A DNA stretch of 64,000 nucleotides from Pontederia crassipes. Its lineage: Eukaryota > Streptophyta > Magnoliopsida > Commelinales > Pontederiaceae. The notes under the pieces are model-generated. The model saw nothing but the letters and a program-made list of their open reading frames with translations, had not been told where the DNA came from and did not search any database. Made by a program: the position numbers and the translations under genes. The stretch lies in the NCBI GenBank assembly GCA_030549335.1, contig CM060190.1:67160118-67224117 (forward strand), read 5' to 3'. Positions within the stretch are counted from its first letter, which is position 1, and every line of letters starts with the position of its first letter. Shown here one piece after another: positions 1 through 13,569 of the stretch.

Positions 1-339
1 AATAGATATCATTTAATTTAATTATTTTTGTACTATCAAGAGAATATCCTTCTTGACCATACAATTAGATTTATCTTTTTAATACCAACTTTATACTTAA
101 AATATTTATGCATATTTTTAATTTTTATATATATGGATATTTAAATTTTAGATCAATAATATTTGATATTATATGTGAACCCACTAGTCAATTTGTCTGG
201 CTTCCCGAAGAATCCAACTCAACAAGAACCGCATGGACAATGGCCTCTTACCAAATCAAGCTGGTTATTTGTAATGCGCTAGGGAGACACCGCACGTCAT
301 GTCGTTTATGATGTCAAGGTCGCAAAAAATTTTTAGATG

Positions 340-1380
340 CATGAGGTATGTTTTGGATTAATCTCATATGTACAAATCACGAGAGAGATGAATGATATGT
401 ATGGGATGACCTTGATTTGATAGGACGAGTTAGAAAATCGTGAGTCAGCGCAGGGGCAGAGCGGACAATATCTTATTAAGTATAGAGGTAAGTCGCTACG
501 CTACTATGATATTGGTGGATGCATTTTGGAAAAATTGTGCGGGCCGAGGTCCAAAGTAAATAATATCCTACGTAAGTGTAAGGATGTTGCATATGATATT
601 AAAGTCACTCCACATAAATCTCTGTCCATGGTGGAGTGCGATCACTCAACGAGGACGTTAAGTCCCCTAAGAAGAGAAGAATATATGAGACATGCCTTGA
701 ATTAGTTTCACATGTACAAGTAATCGGAGAAATGTTAGTATATATAGGAATATAACCTTAATTTGGTATGACACATTTGATAATCGTGAACCCAGCGTAG
801 GGCGCAGAGCGGTATTTTGCCAAGTATAGAATGAACCGTTGCAATACTCTAATACTGAAGGACGTGTTTTGAAAAAATAATGCTGGCCGAAACTCAAATC
901 AGACATTATTCTACACAAGTGCAAGAATGTTAATATCAGAGTCACTCTGCATTAGCTTCTGTGCATGATGAGTGAGTACATTGAGTCTCTTAAGGGAGGA
1001 AGGGTCATGAGAGAAATGTTGGGTATATGACATTGATTTTGTAGGACGCGTTAGAAAATTATGAGCCTAACGTAGGGGATCTTGTCAAGTATAAAGGTGA
1101 GCCATTGAGCTGCTCTCATATTGAAGAACGCGTCTTGAAAAAAATCATGTAGGTCAGAAGACGAGAAATCATGAGCCCTGGGGGAGGGGGCAATATGGAC
1201 AATATTTTACACAAGTGCAAGATATGTGGGTTGAGGCCCACGAAGAATATTAGTGTCATTCTGCGTTTACTTTTTAGAAGAATATCAGTGTCACTCTGCG
1301 TTTACTTTTTAGTATGTGGGATGCGATCACTTAATAAGAACTTTGAGTCCATATCTTGAATTAGTCTTACATGTATAAGT
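340..1380. repeat. Degenerate tandem repeat block, three to four copies
   Basis: Three to four diverged copies of one module follow each other. Each has a block like TAGAAAATCGTGAGCC, then a GTAGGGG(C)AGAGCGGACAAT-like block, then AAGTATAGAGGTGAGCC, a GACGCGT-TTGAAAAAAT block and ACACAAGTGCAAGAATGT. Recognisable copies of the first block start near 424, 770, 1045 and 1165, so spacing shrinks from about 350 to about 115 bases. No copy holds a credible coding region. The wording resembles non-coding parts of plant LTR elements, but I cannot assign a family. Confidence 0.6.
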
Positions 1381-2342
1381 GAGAAGAAAGATGCTGCATT
1401 GTGAGAAAATGTTGGAGGGAATGACAATAATTCATCTTTCCACATTTTTTCCTTAAAGTGTTGATCCCGTTAATTTTACACTAGTAATTTTAGGTTTTAT
1501 GGATGGTTTTCGTCACATTAACCTCTTTGCCTAAACATTTGCATTGATGTTAGATTTTAGAATCTTAACGGAAACTTGAAAATTTTTGTGACCACGAAAA
1601 TTTTATGTAAAATTTGAATAGATTCTCAACAATCCGTGTTAGTTGTATAATATTAATTTCATATGAAATAACAAAAATACGGAATATAATATGATTAGTA
1701 TGACCATTATAATACAAAAAAAAACATAAATATCATATTTATTTTGTGAATTTTGTAAAGATTCTAATATAAACAATTATCCGATTAAATTTATTTTTTT
1801 TCAAAAACCATGTTACGAAAATCATATTGTTTGCATTTAAATGATTTTAAAAAAACAATATTGTAGGATCTCTAGAATTTGGCAAAATAGTTACAAGAGT
1901 CATATTTAACATCGTTTTTAATATGCACACGGGGACAAAATCGGGCATTACATAACGTCGTTATGCAAGTATGCGGTGTTGAAATATCAGATTTGCGTAC
2001 GTATGCAATATATTCATTTTGTTATGTCTACATTTACAACCCGACTTGGCATATGTATACTTTAATTGAAAGATAAACATAATCAGTCAGTGATGCAGTT
2101 CTGCACAAGGAAAAAAACAAATGTAAATAAACCAGCATGGACCCGATAACGAAAGTAAGTCAAAATCTCGCACAGCAAAAACCTAGTGTTTAACAAAGAA
2201 ATAAGAGCAAAATCAAACATTCGGAAATTTTTGTTCCACTGGAGATGGCTGAAAGAAACTAATATTAATTCTCACTACATGTTATGCGGTCCGAGAAAGG
2301 TCACAAACAATGTTCATGTAGTAAATCAAGCACGGGGGTGAA
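1381..2342. other. Non-coding DNA downstream of the S20 gene
   Basis: No coding region is supported here. The part next to 2343 should include the 3' untranslated region of the S20 gene on the minus strand. The rest is AT-rich and without recognisable structure. Confidence 0.5.
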
Positions 2343-4298
<1,956 letters not shown>

Positions 4299-4359
4299 CT
4301 TCCTCCGCCTGCAATTCTAACGAGAAAACAAGGAGTACAATGCAGCGGCCGCGAGAGGG

Positions 4360-4459
4360 TTAGGGTTTGTTGCAATACGTGATAAATATATCGAAGTCGA
4401 TCGGGCTCCTCCTCAAGAAAAAACTACAGTTCGGCCCAGTGGGTTAATTATGATGGGCT
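4360..4459 (-). promoter_or_regulatory. Telo-box and two site II motifs upstream of S20
   Basis: On the minus strand AAACCCTAA occurs at 4368-4360, about 60 bases upstream of the S20 start codon. TGGGCC is seen at 4438-4433 on the minus strand and TGGGCT at 4454-4459 on the plus strand. Telo-boxes combined with site II elements (TGGGCC/T) are a known promoter signature of plant ribosomal protein and growth-linked genes. The function here is inferred from this combination and its position. Confidence 0.65.
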
Positions 4460-5884
4460 CTTTATTTTTTAAATTTAAATTTTAGTCTTTCTCTCTCCCT
4501 CCCCCCTCCCTCGTATTTTTGTATTCCTATTCATCTAATTGTTAATTGTTGTGTGTTAACTGTAAACTCCAATTTGTAAAACAATGATTCCTTATTTAAA
4601 GGAAGATAAATTAATATATTGCATGAAATAAGTTTTGAATATGAAATAGAAGACAAATATTTACCCGTCAATGGACTTTCTCTATCTCCTTTCTGGCTTT
4701 TGTATTATAGTAAACTAACTATATCGTTAAAGATCAGGAATAAATTAGTTTTTTAACGAACATTTTTCTCAACTTGCAGTCAATAAAACAAAATCGAAAT
4801 TATTAAATGAAAAACGGATTTGGTAGAAGTACAAATTTAAAATTTTCATCTCATTAGGAGAACAATCGGTTTAGGAGTGTTTCTCTGCAATTAACTTTTC
4901 ATGATCCGAAATTAAATTATTTATATTCATCGCATTGTATTATTTACTTTATTATAATTTGTATATAATATGAATTATTTAACATATTCATGAAGTGACA
5001 ATTCATATTAATTAGAGGGGATAATCCATCTAAATTGCTACTCGAGAGATATTTTTTTTTTTCATTTTTGTCATTTTCAATTTTAGACAAAAATTTATAT
5101 TAATACAAGAAAATTGTATAATTACAACAAAAAAATATTATCATTATCCTTATCATAATAATAAATAATATTATTTTATTTTAAATATTATTTAATAATT
5201 ATTATTCACAATAATAACATACTATTATTAATCATTATTTTGAATCACATATATTTATTACCAATATTTTCATTTAAAAATATTTATTAATTTATTATCA
5301 TTACTTTATTTATTAATTTTATAATTTGTTTGTTCAAATTTTTTGTCAAACTAAATATGATAAGGACAATGATAATATGCATTAATAATCTTTATTATAA
5401 GTACATAAAAAATTATAAATAAGGTAACGCACCTTAAAGTAAAGCGCCTTAAAGCGAAAGAACTAGTGATGATTTTAGTTTAGATTGTGAGGTGTACGAT
5501 TCATATTAAACAATTTTGCAAAGCGCAACTGTTTCAAACCATTGCACATTCATTAAATAAAAAGGCATATGAAACAATTATTTTTTCCTTTTTGAGAAAA
5601 GATTTTATATCACAGTAACCAAACCTTAATGGCTTCTGCTGAGCATTTGATCGACAGGGGAAACACACGTTTTCACATTTCCGGAAAACATATAATCTCA
5701 ACCGCCACCAGGACGTGCAGTAAACATACTCTAGTAATATTGACTTGAATAGACCTACAACAGCACTACTAGGCAGAGTAAAGTAGCACCAAAAACAAAG
5801 CATATGCTATGTGATGAGGCACTAAAGACGCTCATTGGACTCCAATCAACAGATATCGAAGTGCATTAAGGGTTAATGTGTCGA
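4460..5884. other. AT-rich spacer between S20 and pICln genes
   Basis: No supported gene. The sequence is AT-rich with many short A/T runs. The part next to 5885 presumably contains the 3' untranslated region of the pICln-type gene, which is transcribed leftwards. Confidence 0.5.
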
Positions 5885-8800
5885 TCAGTGATCATATGAA
5901 TCACGTTCAGCTTCCTCCGCATCCTCAAAGCGTTGATCATTGATCTGGAGCTGAGGCAAAACAAAAAAAAGATCACCGGATCAGCCACAAAAATAAAATA
6001 TGCTATAATTACTGGAGAGAAAGAACTCTGGGTCAAGATCTACTATAGACCTATATCTTGATAGAGCGACTTTTCTGCATTGGTGTATCAAAATATTGGA
6101 AGAAACGGGTGAGGGATCTAGAGTGGGTATTATGTAAGGAAAAAATGCCATAGAACATGATACGCTTTATTTTAATCGTCAATGAAATGGACATGCATTC
6201 AAAACGAGTTGCTGGGTGCCAGCACAGAACAGTGGTGTCCGTATCATATTCTAACCACACAATCCAATAATCCCAAATAGCATGAAGAACCTTGGTTTAA
6301 CAAAAACCAGCAGAAGTATGAAAGCATTTTACCAGCATTAATAGGAAAGAAAAAAACTAAGAGTTTTTTTTTAGCAGAAAAAAAAACTAAGAGTTCATAG
6401 CAAAATCGTGGGAAGTTATCAATAATGAAACATATGTATAGAAATCAAAACAAGAAGAGTATGTTTCTTGTTTAAAGATTATAAGTCCAATGTACCTCGT
6501 GGACAGTCCGAGCAAGGTCATGATGTCCATTTGTGAAACCAATGGGATTAGCCATGCTCTCAGAAATTTCAGAATCACTGTCTGCACTTGGATAAAAACG
6601 AGATTGGTAACTTCACACCAGAAATGAATAATAAATATACATAAAGCAACCGTTTCTTTTTTTTCCCATCATCATCCATACCTTCATCACCAAAAACCCA
6701 GCTATTTTCTTCCTGTTCCTCTGAAGGATTACCAACATATGTCAACAAGTATTACTATGAAAAGGTTCACTATAAATAGAGTAATCATAAACAAGACTGA
6801 ATTTCTACTAACCTTCATGAGGATCAGGATTTAGTTCAGCACATTGACAAAAAACCTCAAAGAGGCCATCCACTATGAAATTGAATTAAGGATGCAAATT
6901 GTGTTTAATGTAAAAGGGAAAGACTATCATGTAATGATTGAGCATCAAGGAAACAGTGTTATAAGCCCAGAATATCAACATCAATAAAGATCTAATACTA
7001 GAAACTGAAATTAAAAATATATCACAATAGGGTTCAATGTTCAGCTGATTGAGCTGCATTATTACACTACCAACGAAACCTACAAGTCTCAAAGTAACCA
7101 AAGACACAAACTATACATGTAAACATATGTGAGCAACCACTAACAGTTTTGTGGCACATTCAGGAAATAGATAAGAACATCCTACAAAATACAACAAAAA
7201 GAATGCTACATCTAAGCAAGATGGGCTATGGTGGTAGGTACATTACACGGCAGATTTGAGCATAACTCTGGCATTCTCACCCAGTACTTTTCCTAGTTAA
7301 GAAGTAAACCAGACAGCTTCAACTGTCAACTAAAGTTTAAATTTATTTAGTACAGAACTACAGTATCTTACCAAAAAGTTTTCTGCTTGAACAATGGACT
7401 CCTGGCACCATGTTATCTTAGACATAATCTCATGGGTAGAGGCATAGAAGAAATCAAGATTCTTATGTATAATTGCTCAGGTAAGTACAAAAATACCCTG
7501 ATTTATGGAAATTCATTGCTCAGATATAAAGGCTATCTTTATGATTGACTGAGCATATTTATTTCCTAACTATATGGTTACAAAAAAAATTATGGCTTCA
7601 TAGCTATTGTTTGGAGGCATTATTCAATAAGAGATCTAGAAGAAACCGAGGGGAGTATATGAGCTCCAGGTGCATGAATTTGATGCATGAATATCAAGAT
7701 ACAGCTTTCTTTGGAGAAGAAAATTTGATCATGTTTCAAATCATGGTATCTTTTTTTTTAGAACAAACTCATGGTATCTTTATCACCAGATAAAGAATGA
7801 AATGGGATAACAATAGTCATCCAATATTCTTTTAGTCTAACTTTTTTGAGGTCTTTTTCTGACAGTAAAAAACATCCAAATGCATGATTAGACATAGGCA
7901 TGAGAAACACACGCAGATTTTTGCATTTTAAGCACAGAGAAAATACTATTATGAAGAGTAAATTATATCAAATTGACAGAATGCCAACCCCTTCTAGGGG
8001 ACTAAATGTCAAACTTCAGAAAGTAATAAGAAAAAAATGGATACATTGACTAGAGTCCGATGGCACAAGCCTCATTTCAGTGACTTTTGAAAGTTCAACA
8101 GGTTCATTAGTATCTGAATCTGAGTCCTCAGACTCCATCTCCTCTTCATCGTCTTCAGTATCAATCTTAAACATGACATTATGATTAATAAAAAAAAAGT
8201 AGATTAAAAGATACATCATGACGTAAATTCTAAAACAAGGTATATCAAAGCATTTCAAATACAACACAGGCGACACTAAGTAATTTGATAACGATTTCTC
8301 AAACAAAAAATTGAAAGCCAATTCCACATTGTCTTCTATTGCAGGGAAGTCCGTGTACAAGAAGACACCAATGAATTCATTATGGGACTATCTAAAATCT
8401 AATAAACACAAGGAAGTTTAATTGTCCTGATGATGTCATCAGAGAGATCAGTGTTACAGAGTTCCATCTAAATTCAAATATTATTTAGGCGGAAGCAAAT
8501 CCCTATAGTGAAAAATAACAGCAAAAAGTATTAATAAGACAATGGATTCTTTCCAATCAAATAAGCATTACTAAATTCCATGCACCCAAGAAATAAAAAA
8601 ATAAATTACTTAAGAACTCTGCCGTTCTAAAAGAACAAAAAAAAACTTTTCTCCACCCACCAGTATCGATTGGAAAAAGCTCTAAACCCTAAAATCTAAG
8701 CCCTGCGTCAGAAGTAATCCAGAAGAGCAATACCTGAGTATAGATACATGGAAGTGGGTAGGTTTCGGGGTCTCTCGATACGGCGTGAAGCGAAATCGAC

Positions 8801-9104
8801 AGGAAATCAACCGCGTAACCCTTCCCTTTTTCTGTATCGCTCAACCAAATCACTCTCCTACAGCGCACCGAATTCGTGAAATAAAGCAAAACCATCAACG
8901 TCGCCAAGATAAATAGAAATAAGAGGGACCAATATGGTACCTGGTGGAGATGTAGAGGGTGCCACGGGACTCCGGCGGTCGGCTGCCGAGGACAACGGCG
9001 ACTCCGGGCTCGACACGCATGAGCTCCTCGCCAGCTTCAGCATCGAAGAGAGGACGTCCCTCTTCGTTGACGGTGCCGTCGAAGTGCTGCAAACCTAGAA
9101 CCAT
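5885..9104 (-). CDS. ICln: pICln-type methylosome subunit (chloride conductance regulatory protein family)
   Basis: pICln proteins chaperone Sm proteins and present them to the PRMT5 methylosome before snRNP assembly; the old name reflects a disputed chloride-channel role. Seven coding exons on the minus strand: 9104-8941, 8857-8734, 8165-8045, 6872-6813, 6720-6682, 6581-6496 and 5950-5885. All introns are GT-AG, and the exons join in frame to 219 residues, close to plant homologues. The start MVLGLQHFDG matches the family. The same frame stays open upstream to an ATG at 9233, but that extension is not family-like. Landmarks are GVAVVLGSRPPESRGTLYIS, VIWLSDTEKGKGYAVDFLSI and SLHAVSRDPETYP (the PH-like fold). 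An acidic stretch with DDEEEMESEDSDSD follows, then EMRLVPSDSSQLDGLFEVFC, a short ENSWVFGDEG exon and the conserved LQINDQRFEDAEEAE near the C-terminus. No defect is seen. Confidence 0.95.
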
Positions 9105-9271
9105 TACTGAGGATTGATGGCTATCGATTCCTCTCTGACGCGCAGCTTTTACTTTTGCCGTAAAGCCGGGAGGTCGCGTTCTGCTCTTCTCGCTGGGAAC
9201 TAGAAAAAAAAATAGCGGTAAGGAGGAAGACATATTTCAAAGGGCACCCCGAAGTTTCCAGTCATTTGGGT

Positions 9272-9328
9272 TGGGCCCGCGTAACACTTTTTACGATTAG
9301 GCCTTTATTACCCCCAAAAGACTGGGCC
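9272..9328 (-). promoter_or_regulatory. Two site II motifs upstream of the pICln-type gene
   Basis: TGGGCC occurs at 9272-9277 and again at 9323-9328, 170-220 bases upstream of the pICln start codon. Paired site II motifs are common in promoters of plant housekeeping genes. The position supports a promoter role, but this is inference. Confidence 0.45.
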
Positions 9329-9893
9329 TTTATTACGATTTTATTGTCAACGCGTGATTCTGTGCACTTTTTTAATTGGAGGCTCTTCGAATTATATTTT
9401 TTTATTTTTACCGGAGCGTTTGGTTGCATAATAAGACAACGAATAGATGCTTATTTAAATAAATATTGTCAAACACGTAAGTGAATAAGATTATATCAAT
9501 AAAAATGCATTTTTAATAAAATTATCTTGAAAATCATGATATCATTGAATTTTTTATTCCATCTAAATGATGGAATACATATATTCTCACATTTTCAACG
9601 TTTTATCATTTCTTTTATTTTTTTATAATTTAATCACATATTATTATACTATTATTTTTTATAATAATAATTAAATGTCAATGATTTATAATAAAATATT
9701 TTAATTATAAAATATATTATATTTAAAATTTATTCTGATTGAACCAAACAAAGAGAAGAATAAGAATATTAGAAGAATATTATATTCTTCAGAATAAATT
9801 TTCATTTTCTTATTCTCTAAAATATATTCTATAACAAAACGACCCCTACGTAGAAAACACAAATATTTTATTATTATAAAATAACTAGTCCTA
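9329..9893. other. AT-rich spacer
   Basis: AT-rich sequence between the pICln promoter and the Helitron array. No coding region or RNA gene is supported. Confidence 0.5.
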
Positions 9894-9922
9894 AGTCCCA
9901 TGCGATGCACGGATGAATATTA
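9894..9922 (-). other. Helitron 3' terminus: hairpin plus CTAGT
   Basis: On the minus strand the sequence reads CCGTGCATCGCATGG, then nine bases, then CTAGT, with T as the next host base. This is the hairpin-plus-CTRRT arrangement of Helitron 3' ends. A partly decayed relative (CTAGT preceded by CATGTATCACGG) lies at about 17123-17146, directly against the right edge of the array. Confidence 0.65.
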
Positions 9923-10949
9923 CAAAAATAATATAGAATTAAGATAATATATTTTATAATAATTAAGAAAACTAATTTATTATCATTTAAATATGATAAA
10001 TAAGTTAGTCTATTTTAAATTTTTTTAAATTCAATTTAAATGTATCAAGACCCCAGTTCTTAAATTATTTTTTCTTAAATAATTAACTATTTTCCAAAAA
10101 CAGAATTTTTTTATGATTTGTAAATTTGCATTTATTTTATAAGGAAATTTTAAATTTTATTGGACTCAAATAAAATTCTTTGTTTAAATTATTTCTAAAT
10201 TTTGAAAATAAGGAATGTTTTCTAAAAATTAAATAGTTGTACATTACCTTTTAGAAAGAAAAGATTATTTATTTTAATCATACTCAAATTGATAAAAAAG
10301 AAAAAAGTAATCTGAATTTGACTTAGTCTGAATTATTTATTTTAAATTATTTTTATATTTCGAAAATAGCATGTTCTCTTTTACAACAATATTATTTTTA
10401 TCTATACATTATTCTTAGAAAATAAAATATTATTTATTTCAATCATAACTGCTTATAATAAAAATACTCATAAATTTAATCTTCTTTTATTTCGAAATTT
10501 CAAAAATAAAAAATACTTATCAAATATCATTTAGAAATAAAATAATTTATTTTCGTGTACTCAAATGGATAAAAAGAAAAGATTAATATTAATTTGACTC
10601 AAATTAAAATGTTATTTTATATTATTTTTTTAATTCCGAAAATAACAGATTATTTTTATTTACATAATACCTTTTAGAAATAAAATAATATTTATTTTAA
10701 TCATACTCAGATTGATAAAAAAGAAATTAATATGACACAAATTGAATTATACATTTTAAATTATTTTTTATATTTAAAAAAACAAAATAACATGATTATA
10801 TTTTAAAATGAATAATAAATAATTTCAAATTCTTTTTTAATTCCAGAAAATGACAAATTTTTTAAATAGGAATTATTTTTACTTGTAATCATACTCAAAT
10901 TGATATAAATGAAATATTAAACTTAATTTGACTCAAATTAAATTATTTA

Positions 10950-12990
10950 TTTATAAATTTTCAGTTTGAAAATAACAAATTATTTATTTCTTTTCTTACC
11001 TTATATAACATACTATTATAAGATTATTTATCTTTAATCTGTCATACTCAAATTGATAAAAGAAGAAAGATTAATCTTAATTTCACTCAAATTTAATTAA
11101 TTAAATTTTTAAATTTCGAAAAAAAATACTTACAAAATCGCTTTTAGAAATAAAATAATCTATTTTAATATACTCAAATGGATAAAAAGAAAAGATTAAT
11201 CTTACATTGACTCAAATTAAAATTTTATTTTATATTATTTTTTAATTCCGAAAATAACAAATTATTTTTTACTTACATAATATGTTTTAGAAATATAATA
11301 ATATTTATTTTAATCATACTCAAATTGATAAAAATGTTTAATCTTATATGACTCAAATTGATAAAAAAAAAAAGCTTTATATATTGTTTCCTTATGTAGC
11401 ATACTTTCTATGATTAGTTTTATCTTTTAGATTTAAACAGAATTTGTATTTTATTTTATTTTTAATCCTGAAAATAAAATTTAAACTTTTTAATTATGTT
11501 AATTATTATTATTTGACATGTGTAGTCATGCTAATCTATCATTTAGAAAGAAAACAATTTATTTTAATATACTCAAAAGGATAAAAATAATTACTATTAA
11601 TTTGACTCAAATTAATTTTTATTTTAAATTATTTTTAAGTCCAAAAAAATTTATTTTTTATTTACATAATATGTTTTAGAAAGAAAATAATATTTATTTT
11701 AATCATACTCAAATTGATAAAAAAGAAAAGTTTAATCCTAATATGACTCAAATTGAATTATATATTTTAAATTATTTTTTAAGTTTCTGAAATAACAAAT
11801 TATATTTTAAAAGGAATAATAAATATTTTTCCATTTTTTTGTTTTAGATCATTTTTTAATTCCAGAATATGACAAATTATTTTTAAAATAGAATTATTTT
11901 TACTTGTAATCATACTCAAATTGATATTAATGAAATATTAAATTTAATTTGACTCAAATTAAATAATTTATTTATAAATTTTTAGTTCTGAAAATAACAA
12001 ATTATTTATTTCTTTTCTTACCTTATATAACATACTATTATAAGATTATTTATCTTTAATCTGTCATACTCAAATTGATAAAAGAAGAAAGATTAATCTT
12101 AATTTTACTCAAATTTAATTAATTAAATTTTTAAATTTCGAAAAAAAATACTTACAAAATCGCTTTTAGAAATAAAATAATCTATTTTAATATACTCAAA
12201 TGGATAAAAAGAAAAGATTAATCTTACATTGACTCAAATTAAAATTTTATTTTATATTATTTTTTAATTCCGAAAATAACAAATTATTTTTTACTTACAT
12301 AATATGTTTTAGAAATATAATAATATTTATTTTAATCATACTCAAATTGATAAAAACGTTTAATCTTATATGACTCAAATTGATAAAAAAAAAAAGCTTT
12401 ATATATTGTTTCCTTATGTAGCATACTTTCTATGATTAGTTTTATCTTTTAGATTTAAACAGAATTTGTATTTTATTTTATTTTTAATCCTGAAAATAAA
12501 ATTTAAACTTTTTAATTATGTTAATTATTATTATTTGACATGTGTAGTCATGCTAATCTATCATTTAGAAAGAAAACAATTTATTTTAATATACTCAAAA
12601 GGATAAAAATAATTACTATTAATTTGACTCAAATTAATTTTTATTTTATATTATTTTTAAGTCCAAAAAAAATTATTTTTTACTTACATAATATGTTTTA
12701 GAAAGAAAATAATATTTATTTTAATCATACTCAAATTGATAAAAAGAAAAGTTTAATCCTAATATGACTCAAATTGAATTATATATTTTAAATTATTTTT
12801 TAAGTTTCTGAAATAACAAATTATATTTTAAAAAGAATAATAAATATTTTTCCATTTTATTGTTTTAGATCATTTTTTAATTCCAGAATATGACAAATTA
12901 TTTTTAAAATAGAATTATTTTTACTTGTAATCATACTCAAATTGATATTAATGAAATATTAAATTTAATTTGACTCAAATTAAATTATTT
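10950..12990. repeat. Recent tandem duplication, unit about 1,021 bp
   Basis: Two almost identical units follow each other with an offset of 1,021 bases. For example, landmarks at 11043, 11555 and 11862 recur at 12064, 12576 and 12883. A more diverged third copy of part of the unit begins near 12944. Each unit is itself built from degenerate short modules around TACTCAAATTGATAAAA and TGACTCAAATT. The high identity suggests recent amplification inside the Helitron body. Confidence 0.85.
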
Positions 12991-13569
12991 ATTTATAAAT
13001 TTTTATCTCTGAAAATAACAAATTAGTTCTTTTATTTTTTTACCTTATATAACATACTATTATAAGATTATTTATCTTTACTTTTAATCATACTCAAATT
13101 GATAAAAGAAGAAATATTAATCTTAATTTGACTTCATTTAAATGTTTATTTTACATTATTTTTAAATTTAGAAAATAAAAGAATATTACAAAATATCTTT
13201 TAGAAAGAAAATAATTTATTTTAATATACTCAAATGAATAAAGAGAAAAGATTAATCTTACCTTGACCCGAATTAAAATTTTATTTTATATTATTTTTTA
13301 ACTCCGAAAATAACAAATTATGTTTTACTTACATAATATCTTTAAGAAAGAAAATAATATTTATTTTAATCATACTCAAATTGATAAAAAAAAGGTTTAA
13401 TCTTATATGACTCAAATTGTTAAAAAAAAAATTTATATATTTTTATCTTATGTAACAAACTTTCTATAATTAGTTTTATCTTTTAGATTTAAATTAAATT
13501 TTGATTTTATATTATTTTTCAATTCAGAAATTAAGATTTGAACTTCTTAATTATGTTAATTATTATTAT

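Noticed and set aside
8895-9233. Upstream in-frame start at 9233 for the pICln-type gene
   Set aside because: The extra 43 residues are not family-like, whereas MVLGL at 9104 matches the known N-terminus.
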